Assembly: GCF_013409625.1 (NCBI RefSeq)
Contig: NZ_JACCBF010000001.1
Coordinates: 4,157,001-4,221,000 of the forward strand
Source of the DNA: Nocardioides kongjuensis
Lineage (GTDB): Bacteria; Actinomycetota; Actinomycetes; Propionibacteriales; Nocardioidaceae
Reading direction: 5' to 3'
Length of the DNA stretch: 64,000 nt
Both the position numbers and the translations under genes were made by a program. Below the pieces are notes generated by a model, which ran no database searches, had not been told where the DNA came from, and saw nothing but the letters and a program-made list of their open reading frames with translations. Position 1 is the first letter of the stretch. Every line of letters begins with the position of its first letter. Positions 42,919 through 53,241 of this stretch are shown piece after piece.

Positions 42919-44130
42919 ATGGCAGAAGCATTCGTGTACGACCACCTCCGCACGCCGCGCGGCCGGGGCAAGGCCAACGGCTCCCTCCACGAGGTGAAGC
43001 CGGTCGACCTCGCCGTCGGCCTCGTCGACGCCGTGCAGGAGCGCAACCCGGGCCTCGACCCGAACCGGATCGACGACATCGTGCTCGGCGTCGTCTCCCC
43101 GATCGGCGACCAGGGTGGCGACATCGCGAAGACCGTGGCCATCGCCGCCGGTCTCCCGGACACCGTCGCCGGCGTCCAGCTCAACCGCTTCTGCGCCTCG
43201 GGCCTCGAGGCCGTCAACCAGGCCGCCGGCCGCGTCCGCGGCGGGTTCGAGGACCTGATCATCGCCGGTGGCGTCGAGTCGATGAGCCGCGTGCCCATGG
43301 GCTCCGACGGCGGCGCCTGGGCGTCCGACCCGGCCACCGCCTTCAAGGCGGGCTTCGTGCCCCAGGGCATCGGCGCCGACCTGATCGCCACCATCGAGGG
43401 CTGGAACCGCGAGGACGTCGACGCGTACGCCGCCGAGTCGCACCACCGCGCCGCCAAGGCCCAGGCCAACGGCTACTTCGACGGCGCGATCGTGCCGGTC
43501 AAGGACATCAACGGCCTGACGATCCTCGACCGCGACGAGACCGTCCGCCCCGACACCTCCGTCGAGGGCCTCGCCGGCCTCAAGCCGTCCTTCGCCCAGC
43601 TCGGCGCCGACGCCGGCTTCGACGACGTGGCGCTCGAGAAGTACCACTGGCTCGAGAAGATCAACCACGTCCACCACGCCGGCAACAGCTCGGGCATCGT
43701 CGACGGCTCCGCGCTCACCCTGATCGGCAACGAGCAGGTCGGCAAGGACCTCGGCCTGACGCCGCGCGCCCGCATCATCGCCACCGCGGTCTCCGGTGCG
43801 GACCCGATCATCATGCTGACCGGCCCCGCCCCGGCCGCCCGCAAGGCGCTGGCCAAGGCCGGCCTCGAGGTGGGTGACATCGACCTGTTCGAGATCAACG
43901 AGGCGTTCGCCGCCGTCGCCATGCGGTTCATGCGCGACATGGGCATCAGCCACGACATCACCAACGTCAACGGCGGTGCGATCGCCATGGGCCACCCGCT
44001 CGGTGCCACCGGCGCGATGATCCTCGGCACCCTGATCGACGAGCTCGAGCGGCGCGACCTGCGCCGCGGCCTCGCCACGCTCTGCGTCGGCGGCGGCATG
44101 GGCATCGCGACCATCGTCGAGCGCGTCTGA
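42919..44130 (+). CDS. fadA: Acetyl-CoA C-acyltransferase (thiolase)
   Basis: 403 aa, full-length thiolase. Active-site Cys is in [17 protein letters not shown], the His in [19 protein letters not shown], and the second Cys in [15 protein letters not shown]. It catalyses thiolytic release of acetyl-CoA in beta-oxidation. Pairs with the trifunctional enzyme downstream (43 bp). AAGGACGG precedes the ATG. The family and partner gene fit FadA. Confidence 0.93.
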   Translation: MAEAFVYDHLRTPRGRGKANGSLHEVKPVDLAVGLVDAVQERNPGLDPNRIDDIVLGVVSPIGDQGGDIAKTVAIAAGLPDTVAGVQLNRFCASGLEAVNQAAGRVRGGFEDLIIAGGVESMSRVPMGSDGGAWASDPATAFKAGFVPQGIGADLIATIEGWNREDVDAYAAESHHRAAKAQANGYFDGAIVPVKDINGLTILDRDETVRPDTSVEGLAGLKPSFAQLGADAGFDDVALEKYHWLEKINHVHHAGNSSGIVDGSALTLIGNEQVGKDLGLTPRARIIATAVSGADPIIMLTGPAPAARKALAKAGLEVGDIDLFEINEAFAAVAMRFMRDMGISHDITNVNGGAIAMGHPLGATGAMILGTLIDELERRDLRRGLATLCVGGGMGIATIVERV

Positions 44131-44173
44131 GCGCCGTACTCCCTCGAACCTCTCGAACTCTCAAGGAACGACA

Positions 44174-46363
44174 TTGAGCACCGAAACCCAGACGTCCGTG
44201 CGCTACGAGCGCGACGCCGACGGCATCGTCACCCTGACCCTCGACGACCCCAACCAGAGCGCGAACACGATGAACGAGCTCTACCGGGAGTCGATGGCGG
44301 CCGCCGTCGAGCGCCTGTACGCCGAGCAGGACGACATCACCGGCGTGGTCATCACCTCCGCGAAGAAGACCTTCTTCGCCGGCGGTGACCTCAAGCTGAT
44401 GGTCCAGACCACCAAGGAGAACGCGGGCGACGTCTTCGCCCAGTGCGAGGGCATCAAGGCGTCGCTGCGCCGCCTCGAGCTGTTCCCGAAGCCGGTCGTG
44501 GCCGCGATCAACGGCGCCGCCCTCGGCGGTGGCTACGAGATCACCCTCGCCACCCAGCACCGGATCCTCGTCAACGACCCGAAGATCAAGGTCGGCCTCC
44601 CCGAGGCGACCCTCGGCCTGCTCCCCGGCGGTGGCGGCGTCACCCGCGCCGTGCGCAAGTGGGGCCTGCAGACCGCGCTGATGGACGTGCTCCTCCAGGG
44701 CACCCAGTTCAACCCGGAGACGGCGCTCAAGAAGGGCGTCGTCGACGAGCTCGTCGCCACCCAGGAGGAGCTGGTCCCCGCCGCGAAGGCGTGGATCAAG
44801 GCCAACCCCGAGGCCGCGCTGTCCCCGTGGGACGCCCCCGGCTACAAGATGCCCGGCGGTACGCCGAAGTCGCCCGCGCTGGCCGGCTTCCTGCCCGCCT
44901 TCCCGGCCCTGCTGCGCAAGCAGCTCAAGGGTGCCGACTACCCGGCGCCGCGCGCGATCCTCTCGGCCGCGGTCGAGGGTGCGCAGGTCGACTTCGACAC
45001 CGCCTCGCGGATCGAGTCGCGCTACCTGGCCAACCTGGTCGTCAACCAGGGCTCGAAGAACATGATCCAGGCGTTCTTCTTCGACCTGCAGGCGATCAAC
45101 TCCGGCTCCCTGCGCCCGCAGGGCATCGAGCCCTACAAGGCCAAGAAGGCCGTGGTCCTGGGCGCCGGCATGATGGGTGCGGGCATCGCCTACGTGCTGG
45201 CCAAGGTCGGCGTCGAGGTCGTCCTCAAGGACGTCTCGGTCGAGGCGGCCGAGAAGGGCAAGGCGTACTCCGAGGGCCTGCTCGACAAGGCGATCAGCCG
45301 GGGCAGGTCGACCGAGGAGAAGAAGGCCGAGCTGCTCGGCCGGATCACCGCGACCGACGACCCGGCCGCCGCTGCCGGTGCCGACCTCGTGGTCGAGGCC
45401 GTCTTCGAGGACCCCTCGCTCAAGGCCAAGGTGTTCGCCGAGATCCTGCCGCACCTCGCGCCCGACGCGCTGCTGTGCTCCAACACCTCGACGCTCCCGA
45501 TCACCGAGCTGGCCGCCGGCCTGGAGAACGAGGCCGACCGTCCGCGGTTCATCGGCCTGCACTTCTTCTCGCCCGTCGACAAGATGCCGCTGGTCGAGAT
45601 CATCGCCGGCAAGGAGACCTCGGACGAGGCGCTCGCCAAGGCGTACGACGTCGTCCTGCAGATCCGCAAGACGCCGATCGTGGTCAACGACAGCCGCGGC
45701 TTCTACACCTCGCGCGTCATCGGCTACATGGTCAACGAGGGCATGGCCATGCTCGCCGAGGGCGTGGCGCCGTACTCCATCGAGCGCGCCACCACCTCGG
45801 CCGGCTACCCGGCCCCGGTGCTCCAGCTCTCCGACGAGCTGAACCTCGAGCTGATGGCCAAGATCGCGAAGGCCACCGCCGACGCCAACCCCGACCTGCC
45901 GGTGCACCCGGGTCAGGCCGTGGTCGGCAAGATGCTCGAGGCCGGTCGGGCCGGTCGCCTGCGCGGCGCCGGCTTCTACGACTACGTCGACGGCAAGCGC
46001 GGCTCGATCTGGGCCGGCCTCGGCGACCTGTTCCCGCTCGCCGAGGAGCAGCCGCCGATCGAGGACATCCGCGACCGGATGCTCTTCGCCGAGGCGCTCG
46101 AGACCGCGAAGACCTTCGAGGAGGGCGTGATCACCTCGGCGGCCGCAGCCAACATCGGCTCGATCATGGGCATCGGCTTCCCGCCCAACACCGGTGGTGC
46201 CGCCCAGTTCATGACCGGCTACGAGGACAAGGCCACCGGCGAGATCGGTCTCGGCGCCTTCCTCAAGCGCGCTGACGAGCTGGCCGAGAAGTACGGCGAC
46301 CGGTTCCGGGCCACCCCGTGGCTGCGCGAGCTGGCCGCCTCGGGCAAGGGCTTCCCGGCCTGA
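44174..46363 (+). CDS. Trifunctional beta-oxidation enzyme (enoyl-CoA hydratase/3-hydroxyacyl-CoA dehydrogenase)
   Basis: 729 aa. The N-terminal crotonase domain (residues about 10-300) has the oxyanion-hole patterns [10 protein letters not shown] and [13 protein letters not shown] with the hydratase acids in [14 protein letters not shown]. The NAD-binding dehydrogenase domain starts at about 318 ([20 protein letters not shown]), with [15 protein letters not shown]. Substrate is 2-enoyl-CoA, product 3-ketoacyl-CoA, which goes to the thiolase next door. TTG start, with AAGGAACG before. A FadB/FadJ-type alpha subunit. Confidence 0.94.
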   Translation: MSTETQTSVRYERDADGIVTLTLDDPNQSANTMNELYRESMAAAVERLYAEQDDITGVVITSAKKTFFAGGDLKLMVQTTKENAGDVFAQCEGIKASLRRLELFPKPVVAAINGAALGGGYEITLATQHRILVNDPKIKVGLPEATLGLLPGGGGVTRAVRKWGLQTALMDVLLQGTQFNPETALKKGVVDELVATQEELVPAAKAWIKANPEAALSPWDAPGYKMPGGTPKSPALAGFLPAFPALLRKQLKGADYPAPRAILSAAVEGAQVDFDTASRIESRYLANLVVNQGSKNMIQAFFFDLQAINSGSLRPQGIEPYKAKKAVVLGAGMMGAGIAYVLAKVGVEVVLKDVSVEAAEKGKAYSEGLLDKAISRGRSTEEKKAELLGRITATDDPAAAAGADLVVEAVFEDPSLKAKVFAEILPHLAPDALLCSNTSTLPITELAAGLENEADRPRFIGLHFFSPVDKMPLVEIIAGKETSDEALAKAYDVVLQIRKTPIVVNDSRGFYTSRVIGYMVNEGMAMLAEGVAPYSIERATTSAGYPAPVLQLSDELNLELMAKIAKATADANPDLPVHPGQAVVGKMLEAGRAGRLRGAGFYDYVDGKRGSIWAGLGDLFPLAEEQPPIEDIRDRMLFAEALETAKTFEEGVITSAAAANIGSIMGIGFPPNTGGAAQFMTGYEDKATGEIGLGAFLKRADELAEKYGDRFRATPWLRELAASGKGFPA

Positions 46364-46382
46364 TCGGGTAGCGAACGGCACG

Positions 46383-46424
46383 CCGGGCCGGGCTGGACGG
46401 AGCACTCCGTTCGGTCCGGCCCGG
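46383..46424 (+). terminator. Terminator hairpin after beta-oxidation operon
   Basis: CCGGGCC (46383-46389) pairs with GGCCCGG (46418-46424); ACGGAG and CTCCGT pair inside. TACGTTT follows. It separates the fatty acid genes from the LCP gene. Confidence 0.6.
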
Positions 46425-46437
46425 TACGTTTCCGGGC

Positions 46438-47658
46438 ATGGGTGGCCGGCGACGGGTGGCGCGGCCCGGGCGGACCGTTCTCCGGGTGATCGTCTCGAGC
46501 CTGCTCGCGCTCGGCCTGCTGACCGGGGTCGGAGTGGTGCTCGCCTACCAGAGCTGGAACGGCAACCTCGAGCACCCGTTGGTGATCGGCAAGAACCGCC
46601 CGAGGAACAAGACCAAGGCCATCAACATCCTCGTGATGGGCACCGACACCCGCGACTGCGCCGGGTGCAGGCTCGACAGCGAGGCCGGCGGTGGCCTGTC
46701 CGACACCACGATCCTGTTCCACCTCTCGGCCGACCGGACGTTCGCCTACGGCATCTCCATCCCGCGGGACACCGCGGTGATGCGGCCGGCCTGCTACCGC
46801 GCCGACGGCAGCGAGATCCCGGCCGCGACGACGTACCAGAAGTGGAACGAGGCGTACCAGGTCGGCGGTCCCGGCTGCACGCGCCAGCAGCTCGAGCAGC
46901 TCACCGGGGTCCCGGTCGACAGGTTCGTGGTCGTCGACTTCGGCCAGTTCAAGGACATGGTCAACGCTCTCGACGGCGTCGAGATCTGCGTCCCGCAGGA
47001 CATCGACGACACGATCGGCAACATCCACCTCGAGGCCGGCACCCGCGAGGTCGACGGCGCCGAGGCGCTGGCCTACGCGCGGGTGCGCCACGGCATCAGC
47101 GGCGGCATCGACCCGTACCGCACCCGCCGCCAGCAGGCCCTGATCGGCGCGATGATCGACAAGGCGCTCACCGCCGGCATGCTGGCCCGGCCGGACAAGC
47201 TGGCGGGCTTCATCAGCGCCGCGACCACCAAGCTGCAGACCGACTTCACCTCCGTCGCCGCGATGGCCAAGGTCGCCGCCAGCCTGCAGGGCATCGACTC
47301 CAACGACATCAAGTTCATCACCACGCCGTGGACGCTCGACACCGACAAGGTCAGCGGTGGCGTCGAGTGGCTGCCCTCGGTCGAGCGGCTCTGGCAGCTG
47401 GTCATCGACGACAAGCCGCTGACCAAGGAGTTCCTCGACCAGTCGCTGAGTGCGGGGGAGCCGCCGTCCGGTACGTCGGGCCCGGCCTCGGGCTCCGGGT
47501 CCGAGACGCCGTCCGGCAAGCCGTCGAGCACCTCGTCGAGCACGCCGTCGAGCACGCCCTCCGGGTCGGCGTCAGCGTCGCCGGGCGGCACGGCCACCCC
47601 CGGGTCCCCGGGCGGCCTGTCCGACGACGATCGCGCTGCGGCCGGCCTGTGCAGCTGA
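46438..47658 (+). CDS. LCP-family (LytR-CpsA-Psr) cell-wall glycopolymer ligase
   Basis: 406 aa. One N-terminal membrane helix (residues about 14-36) and an extracellular LCP domain (about 60-320) with MGTDTRDCAGCRL, the conserved SIPRDT (108-113) and the arginine-rich PYRTRRQQALI. LCP enzymes attach teichoic acid-like or arabinogalactan polymers to peptidoglycan. The C-terminal 60 residues are a Ser/Thr/Gly/Pro tail. Possible start at ATG 46438; no strong ribosome site is seen. Confidence 0.93.
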   Translation: MGGRRRVARPGRTVLRVIVSSLLALGLLTGVGVVLAYQSWNGNLEHPLVIGKNRPRNKTKAINILVMGTDTRDCAGCRLDSEAGGGLSDTTILFHLSADRTFAYGISIPRDTAVMRPACYRADGSEIPAATTYQKWNEAYQVGGPGCTRQQLEQLTGVPVDRFVVVDFGQFKDMVNALDGVEICVPQDIDDTIGNIHLEAGTREVDGAEALAYARVRHGISGGIDPYRTRRQQALIGAMIDKALTAGMLARPDKLAGFISAATTKLQTDFTSVAAMAKVAASLQGIDSNDIKFITTPWTLDTDKVSGGVEWLPSVERLWQLVIDDKPLTKEFLDQSLSAGEPPSGTSGPASGSGSETPSGKPSSTSSSTPSSTPSGSASASPGGTATPGSPGGLSDDDRAAAGLCS

Positions 47659-47686
47659 GCCCCTCAGGGCGCCGCGGAGGCTGCCG

Positions 47687-48403
47687 ATGGGCTCCCGTGT
47701 GGGAGCCGTGATCGACGTGGCCGGGCTGCAGGTGCGCTTCGGCACGGTCGACGCCGTGGCCTGCGTGGACCTGCAGGTCGAGGCCGGGCAGGCCCTGGCG
47801 CTGCTGGGGCGCAACGGCGCCGGGAAGTCGACGACCATGCGGGTGCTCGCGGGCGTCGTGCCGCCGACGTCGGGACGCGCCGTGGTCGCCGGGCACGACG
47901 TGCGCACCGAGCCGCTCCTGGCGAAGCGGTCCGTCGGGTACTGCCCCGACGTCGGCGGCCTGGTGCCGCGCGCAACTCCCTGGGAGCACCTCCAGCTGAG
48001 CGCCCGGCTGCGCCGGCTCGAGGGCTGGGAGCCACGGGCGCGGGGGCTGCTGGAGCAGTTCGACCTCGGCGACGTCGCGCACCGGGTGACCGCCGGGTTC
48101 AGCCACGGCATGGGCCGCCGGCTCAGCGTCGTGCTCGCCGCGCTGCACGAGCCGGAGGTGCTGCTGCTCGACGAGCCGTTCGACGGTGTCGACCCGCTCG
48201 GGGTCGAGGCCACCTTCGCGGTCGTCGAGGACGCCCGTGCCCGCGGTGCCGCGGTCCTCGTCTCCACCCACCTGCGCGACCTCGCGGTCCAGGTCTGCAG
48301 CGAGGTGGCCGTGCTGCGCGGCGGGGTCCGGGTCGCCACCGTCAGCGCCGACCACATGGCCGGGGACGAGGGAGCCCGTGCCTACCGCGCGCTCCTGGCC
48401 TGA
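47687..48403 (+). CDS. ABC transporter ATP-binding protein
   Basis: 238 aa. Walker A is LLGRNGAGKSTT, the signature is atypical (FSHGMGRRL in place of LSGGQ), Walker B is LLLDEPFDGVDP, and the switch His is in VLVSTHLRD. This modified signature is seen in two-component exporters. GGAGG precedes the ATG. Its end overlaps the membrane partner by 26 bp. Probably exports or inserts something in the envelope; substrate unknown. Confidence 0.92.
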   Translation: MGSRVGAVIDVAGLQVRFGTVDAVACVDLQVEAGQALALLGRNGAGKSTTMRVLAGVVPPTSGRAVVAGHDVRTEPLLAKRSVGYCPDVGGLVPRATPWEHLQLSARLRRLEGWEPRARGLLEQFDLGDVAHRVTAGFSHGMGRRLSVVLAALHEPEVLLLDEPFDGVDPLGVEATFAVVEDARARGAAVLVSTHLRDLAVQVCSEVAVLRGGVRVATVSADHMAGDEGARAYRALLA

Positions 48404-49811
48404 GACCTCCCGGGCGCTGGCCGACGTCCGGCACCTGCTCTGGTTCCGCCGCGCGACGGTACGACGCCGGCGGGCCGCCGCGTTCGCCCTCGCCGCGCTC
48501 GGCCTGGTCACCGTGGCCGCCGCGGTGCTGCCGCCGCTCCTCGTCGCGACCGACGAGCTCGACCGGTTCGTGAGGCCGGCCCTGGTCGCGGTCGTGCTGG
48601 TCGCCGTGACCGGTGCGATCGCCGGCGGGGGCGGTCGCGAGCTGCTCGCCCGGGACCCGGCCGCCGTGCACCCGATCAGCCCGGTGAGCGACCACCTCGG
48701 CGCGCTGCTGCTCGCCCCGCTCAGCGCGGGCTGGCTGATCCAGGCGTGGGGCCTACTGGGGCTGGCCTCCGCGGTCGCGGGACCCGGCGGGCCCCCGGTC
48801 GCCGTCGCCTGGCTGGTCGCGGCGACCGCGCTGGCGCAGGCTGTCGGCTGGGCCGGGGATTACCTCCGCCGGCGCGGGGTTCTCGCCTGGTTCGCGGCGC
48901 CGCTCGCCGGTCTCGGTGTCCTTCCGGCGCCGCTCGTCGCGGAGGCGATCGGTGACGGCCCGGCCGCGCAGTCGCTGGCCGCCTTGGCCCTGCTCGCGGC
49001 CACCGTGCCGCTGGTCGCCGCGGGTGCGGTCCTCGCCGTGGTGACCGCCCGCCTGGTGCCGCGCGACGAGGCGCGCCGCGAGACGGCCGACCACGCTCCG
49101 CGGTCGCTGCCGCGCTCCGACCTCGCCCTGCTGCGGCGTACCGACCGGGCGTCGGTGTGGCGCAGCGTCCCGTTGCGCCGGGGCACCTACCTGCTCGCCC
49201 TCGCCCCGGGTGCGGTGGCCCTCGCGGGCGGTCTCGCGTGGTCGAACCTGGTGCTGCTCCCGGGGCTGGTGGCCTCCGGCTGCGTGCTGCTGTTCGGCGT
49301 GAACCTGTGGTGCCTCGACGGTCGCGGGATGCTGTGGCGCGAGTCGTTGCCGGTCGCGCCGCGCACGGTGCTGCTCGCCCGGGCGCTCGTGCTGACCGAG
49401 GTGCTCGCCGGCGCCGGGACGGCGACGCTGCTGCTCGGTGCGCTCCGGGCCGGCCGGCCCACGACCGCCGAGCTGCTGGCCGTCGTCCTGGCCCTGCTCG
49501 TGGTCGTCGCCCAGTCCCTCTCGGCCGCGCTGCGTTGGTCGCTGGCCCACCCGTACGCCGTCGACCTCCGCTCTGCCCGCGCCACCCCCGCACCGCCGCT
49601 GGCGATGGTCGGCTACTCGTTGCGTCTCGCCGTCACCACGACGCTGTCGGGCCTGCTGCTCGCGGGGTTCGCGGGCGTCGGCCGAACCGACCTGCTTGCC
49701 CTCTCTGCGGTCGTCCTGCTCGCAGTCGCGGCTGTCCGGATCCGGCGCGCCGCCCGCCGCTGGTCGGACCCGGTCCGGCGAGCGGCGGTCGTCGCCGTCG
49801 TCGCGGCGTAG
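48378..49811 (+). CDS. ABC transporter membrane subunit
   Basis: 477 aa and highly hydrophobic: about 12 helices with long Ala/Leu/Val runs. The GTG at 48378 lies in the end of the ATPase gene. It forms the membrane half of the transporter. Similar actinobacterial proteins are unnamed (DUF6297-like); I make that match tentatively. The ATPase and permease face outwards as an exporter. Confidence 0.8.
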   Translation: MPTARSWPETSRALADVRHLLWFRRATVRRRRAAAFALAALGLVTVAAAVLPPLLVATDELDRFVRPALVAVVLVAVTGAIAGGGGRELLARDPAAVHPISPVSDHLGALLLAPLSAGWLIQAWGLLGLASAVAGPGGPPVAVAWLVAATALAQAVGWAGDYLRRRGVLAWFAAPLAGLGVLPAPLVAEAIGDGPAAQSLAALALLAATVPLVAAGAVLAVVTARLVPRDEARRETADHAPRSLPRSDLALLRRTDRASVWRSVPLRRGTYLLALAPGAVALAGGLAWSNLVLLPGLVASGCVLLFGVNLWCLDGRGMLWRESLPVAPRTVLLARALVLTEVLAGAGTATLLLGALRAGRPTTAELLAVVLALLVVVAQSLSAALRWSLAHPYAVDLRSARATPAPPLAMVGYSLRLAVTTTLSGLLLAGFAGVGRTDLLALSAVVLLAVAAVRIRRAARRWSDPVRRAAVVAVVAA

Positions 49812-49823
49812 CCGCTCGAGCGT

Positions 49824-50315
49824 TCATTCCTGGCGTCGCCGCTCACGGAAGGCGGCGACGGCATGCCGGTTTCCGCACGCCGTTGAACAGAACCGCCGTG
49901 AGCGGTTGCGGCTGGCGTCGAACACGATGCTGTCGCAGGTCGTGTCCGCGCAGTTGGTGAGTCGGTCCTGGTCACCGGCCGCGACGATCAGCAGCAGGGA
50001 CAGCGCGAACTGGCTGATCGCGTCCGAGGTGCGGCCCCTTCGCCGACTGGTCGCGTGCAGGTGCCAGGAGAGCATGTCGTGCCGGACCAAGGCGACCTGG
50101 GCGTCGTGCTCCGCGAGGAGGGCATTGGCCCTCCGGGTCAGATCCACCTCGGAGAGGCTCGCCAGCGCATCCTGCACTGCTGTCCGAAGGGCCGGCGCAT
50201 CCTCCGCCGTGAGGCCCGCCGGCCCGCCGGCGAGGATCCGACGACGGTCCGTCCGGGGATAGGCGAGCGCGAGTGCCGTCTGCAGGGTCCCGACAGAGCA
50301 GCGTGCCTCCCTCAT
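49824..50315 (-). CDS. CGNR zinc-finger protein (ABATE-type regulator)
   Basis: 163 aa. The N-terminal part is a helical ABATE-like domain; the C-terminus is a CGNR finger (NCADTTCDSIVFDASRNRSR, then RFCSTACGNRHAVAA) with four Cys for zinc. These are thought to be DNA-binding stress or catabolic regulators. It is divergent from the ABC importer operon and could co-control it. The ATG at 50315 is the only plausible start. Confidence 0.88.
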   Translation of the reverse strand: MREARCSVGTLQTALALAYPRTDRRRILAGGPAGLTAEDAPALRTAVQDALASLSEVDLTRRANALLAEHDAQVALVRHDMLSWHLHATSRRRGRTSDAISQFALSLLLIVAAGDQDRLTNCADTTCDSIVFDASRNRSRRFCSTACGNRHAVAAFRERRRQE

Positions 50316-50361
50316 CGGTCAGCACTCCTGGTCTCGGGCGAGGCACCTCATGAACGAGACA

Positions 50362-50404
50362 TTACAGAATGATCTCTTGACATGGAACCTGAAACGCATC
50401 TTAC
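50362..50404 (+). promoter_or_regulatory. Promoter motif of ABC operon, shared with 58941-58982
   Basis: TTACAGA (50362-50368), TTGACA (50377-50382), CTGAAAC (50389-50395) and CTTAC (50400-50404). The same words in the same order and spacing (within 1 bp) stand before the amidohydrolase operon. TTGACA looks like a -35 box; the outer words are probably a regulator site, most simply for the RpiR protein. Confidence 0.55.
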
Positions 50405-50436
50405 TTGTCTCCAACACCGACCACTTTGGAGATGTG

Positions 50437-51720
50437 ATGTCCATCAAGTCCCCGTCGGCCCGCGTAGTCGCGACCGTCACCGCCGCAGTGGCCGCCCTCT
50501 CACTCGCGGCCTGTTCGCTCCCGTCCTCGAGCAACGGGGGATCGACGAGCGATGGCTCGGTGAAGCTGGGTCTCCTGGCGCCGCTCACCGGCGCTTCCGC
50601 TGCCGACGGCAAGGCGATGCGGCAGGGCGCCGAGCTCGCGGTGAAGGAGCTCAACGCCGGCGGTGGGGTCAATGGCCATGAGATCAGCCTGGAGTCCGCC
50701 GACGTCAAGGATCTCAAGGCCGACGCCGTCGCTTCCGCAGTCTCGCGGCTGACCGCTGACCCCGAGGTCGCTGCGGTCATCACGGGCTACGCCAGCACGA
50801 CGAACTTCGAGATCGACCAGCTCGCCGAGGCGACCATGCCGTACCTGATCGGAGGCGGCAGTGCGCAGACCGCCGAGATCATCGAGAAGGACCCCGAGAA
50901 GTACCCGGGCATCTGGTCGACCGCACCGAGCTACGACGCCTACAAGACCGACCTGCCGAACCGGCTCGAGCAGTGGGACGCCGATGGCACCTTCCCGCTG
51001 CGCAACAGGACCGTCTACATCGTGTCGAGTGACAACCCCTACTCCAACGACATCGCCGGCGGCCTTGCCACGAACTTCGAGGCCGGGGGCTGGCAGGTCG
51101 AGGGGCCCGATGTCGTGCCCTTCGGAGAGGTCAACGACTGGACCCCGCAGATCTCCAAGATCCATGCTGCTGATCCGTCGGTGATCGTCAACCTCGACTA
51201 CCTGACGGCGAACGCGGTCAAGTTCTTGACCCAGTTCCGGGACAACCCCACCAACGCCCTCCTGTTCTCGCAGTACGCGCCCAGCGTGCCGGAGTACAAG
51301 AAGCTTGCGGGGGACGCGGCCGACGGGGTCATGTACAACCTCCCGGCAGGCGCGATCCTGTCCAGCAAGTACGCCCCGGCGCAGGACTTCTTGAAGGAGT
51401 TCCGGGACGCCTATGGCACCGACCCTGGCCTCTACGGAGTCATGAGCTACGAGCAGGTCATGCTCTGGGCCAAGGCTGTCGAGAGCAGCGGTGGCGATCC
51501 GCTCGACAAGGAGGCGGTCGGCGAGGCGATCGGCACCACGGTGATGTCCGGAACCGCGATGGGGACGATCAGGTTCGACCAGCAGACCCACCTCGCCGTC
51601 GCCGACGACGAGGACGGCATGCCGCTGCAGTTCTTCGAGATCCAGGACGGCCGTGACACGCTCCTCGGCCCTGCGCAGTGGGCCGACGGCGAGTTCCAGC
51701 AGCCCACCTGGTTCAAGTGA
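50437..51720 (+). CDS. Branched-chain amino acid-type ABC substrate-binding lipoprotein
   Basis: 427 aa. Lipoprotein signal with lipobox LSLAAC at about residues 22-27, then a type I periplasmic binding fold (VKLGLLAPLTGASAADGKAM, residues about 44-63). Members of this family bind amino acids, urea, amides or aromatics. I use the ATG at 50437 since it gives a correct signal peptide and has GGAG 5 bases before. First gene of the importer operon. Confidence 0.93.
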   Translation: MSIKSPSARVVATVTAAVAALSLAACSLPSSSNGGSTSDGSVKLGLLAPLTGASAADGKAMRQGAELAVKELNAGGGVNGHEISLESADVKDLKADAVASAVSRLTADPEVAAVITGYASTTNFEIDQLAEATMPYLIGGGSAQTAEIIEKDPEKYPGIWSTAPSYDAYKTDLPNRLEQWDADGTFPLRNRTVYIVSSDNPYSNDIAGGLATNFEAGGWQVEGPDVVPFGEVNDWTPQISKIHAADPSVIVNLDYLTANAVKFLTQFRDNPTNALLFSQYAPSVPEYKKLAGDAADGVMYNLPAGAILSSKYAPAQDFLKEFRDAYGTDPGLYGVMSYEQVMLWAKAVESSGGDPLDKEAVGEAIGTTVMSGTAMGTIRFDQQTHLAVADDEDGMPLQFFEIQDGRDTLLGPAQWADGEFQQPTWFK

Positions 51721-51730
51721 GGCACTCGCC

Positions 51731-52471
51731 GTGACCATGACCATGCATGACCGAGTGCTCCTGAGCGTTCGCGAGGTGAGCCGCTCGTTCGACAGCTACC
51801 AGGCAGTCCGCCAGGTCACCTTCGACGTCCACGAGGCCGAGGTGCTGGGGATCGCCGGCCCGAACGGCGCCGGCAAGAGCACGTTGTTCAATCTGCTGAG
51901 CGGAGTCCCGTTCAGCGCCAGCGGAGGGCAGATCGAGCTTGACGGCCGGCGCATCGAACGCTTGGCCGGCCACCGGATCTGCCGTCTCGGCCTCCGTCGC
52001 ACCTTCCAGGCGGATCAGGTCTTCCCCGAGCTCACCGTCTACGAGAACGCGCGCCTCGCGGCCGCGTACCTCCGGGGCGGTCGCGGGGTTCGCCGGGAGG
52101 CCATGAAGGTCCTCGAACGCACCGGCCTGCTGGCGCTCGCCGATGCCCGTGCCGGCGACATCAGCGTTCTCGCGAAGAAGAAGCTGATGATCGCGGGCGC
52201 GCTGGTGGGCGACGTCCAGGTGCTGTTGCTGGACGAACCGGCCGGCGGCCTCGATGCCCACGACCAGGACGAACTCGCGTCCTTGATCGAGACCCTCAGC
52301 TCGACCGGCCTGACCATCGTCGTCATCGAGCACGTCCTGAGCCTGCTGCGACGTGTCGCTGACCGGATGATCGTCATGGTCGCCGGTGAGGTTCTCGTCA
52401 CCGGGCGCCCCGAGGACGTCCTGGCTGATTCCCGCGTCGTCGAGGCCTATCTCGGAGAGGCAAGCCCATGA
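51731..52471 (+). CDS. ABC importer ATPase, LivG type
   Basis: 246 aa. Walker A GPNGAGKST; signature degenerate (ISVLAKKKLMIAGAL rather than LSGGQ); Walker B LLLDEPAGGLD; LivG-like loop FQADQVFPELTVYEN. The GTG at 51731 is 8 bases after GAGG; two in-frame ATGs follow at once. Pairs with the LivF-type ATPase. Confidence 0.92.
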   Translation: MTMTMHDRVLLSVREVSRSFDSYQAVRQVTFDVHEAEVLGIAGPNGAGKSTLFNLLSGVPFSASGGQIELDGRRIERLAGHRICRLGLRRTFQADQVFPELTVYENARLAAAYLRGGRGVRREAMKVLERTGLLALADARAGDISVLAKKKLMIAGALVGDVQVLLLDEPAGGLDAHDQDELASLIETLSSTGLTIVVIEHVLSLLRRVADRMIVMVAGEVLVTGRPEDVLADSRVVEAYLGEASP

Positions 52472-53241
52472 GAGCCGGTGCAGGCACTCTCACGATCGAC
52501 CGGCTCGCCGCCGGCTACGGGAGGCTCCAGGTCGTCAAGGGCATCTCGCTCGAGCTCGGCGCCGGCCGGGCGCTCGCTCTCCTCGGGCCCAACGGTCACG
52601 GGAAGACCACGCTCCTGCGCGCGATCACGGGCCTCGGGCCGATCACGTCGGGCACGGTCGAGCTCGACGGGGAGCGCATCGAGAAGCTCACGACTCCCGA
52701 GATCGTCGAACGCGGCCTGATGCACGTGCCGCAGGGGGACATGCTCTTCCCCCGGCTGACGGTGAACGAGAGCCTCACCCTGGCCGGCCGGCTCCGCCGG
52801 GCACGCGGGCAGCGTGCGACCAATCTCAGCCTCGTGCTGGATCTCTTCCCCCGCGTCGCGGAGCGACGTCACCAGCTCGTAGGAACGATGTCGGGCGGGG
52901 AGCGACAGATGCTCGCCATCGGCATGGGCATCATGGCGAACCCCAGCGTCCTCATCCTCGACGAGCCGACGCTCGGTCTCGCCCCGAAGGTCCGCCACGA
53001 GATCCTCACCAGACTGCTCGACGTCCGGCAGGCCGGACTCTCCCTGCTCGTCGCCGACGGCGACGTCGACTTCCTGTTCGGGCTCGCAGACGAGTGGCAC
53101 GTGATCGAGCTCGGGCGCATCGTCGGGAGCGGGACGACGGAGAACAGGCCGACACACGAACAGATGATGGCCATGTACGTCGGAGCGTCGAGCACTCCGT
53201 CCGGCGGCCCCGATACGACGACGGAGGTGTCGCATGTCTGA
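52468..53241 (+). CDS. ABC importer ATPase, LivF type
   Basis: 257 aa. Walker A GPNGHGKTT, signature MSGGERQMLAIGMGI, Walker B LILDEPTLGLAPKV. This is the LivF pattern. ATGA overlap with the previous gene and 8-bp overlap with the permease gene. It drives import together with the LivG-type subunit. Confidence 0.93.
   Translation: MRAGAGTLTIDRLAAGYGRLQVVKGISLELGAGRALALLGPNGHGKTTLLRAITGLGPITSGTVELDGERIEKLTTPEIVERGLMHVPQGDMLFPRLTVNESLTLAGRLRRARGQRATNLSLVLDLFPRVAERRHQLVGTMSGGERQMLAIGMGIMANPSVLILDEPTLGLAPKVRHEILTRLLDVRQAGLSLLVADGDVDFLFGLADEWHVIELGRIVGSGTTENRPTHEQMMAMYVGASSTPSGGPDTTTEVSHV

Noticed and set aside
43967..46405. An 812-codon antisense frame over the beta-oxidation gene
   Set aside because: The trifunctional enzyme on the plus strand is unambiguous; the antisense product has no recognisable domain.
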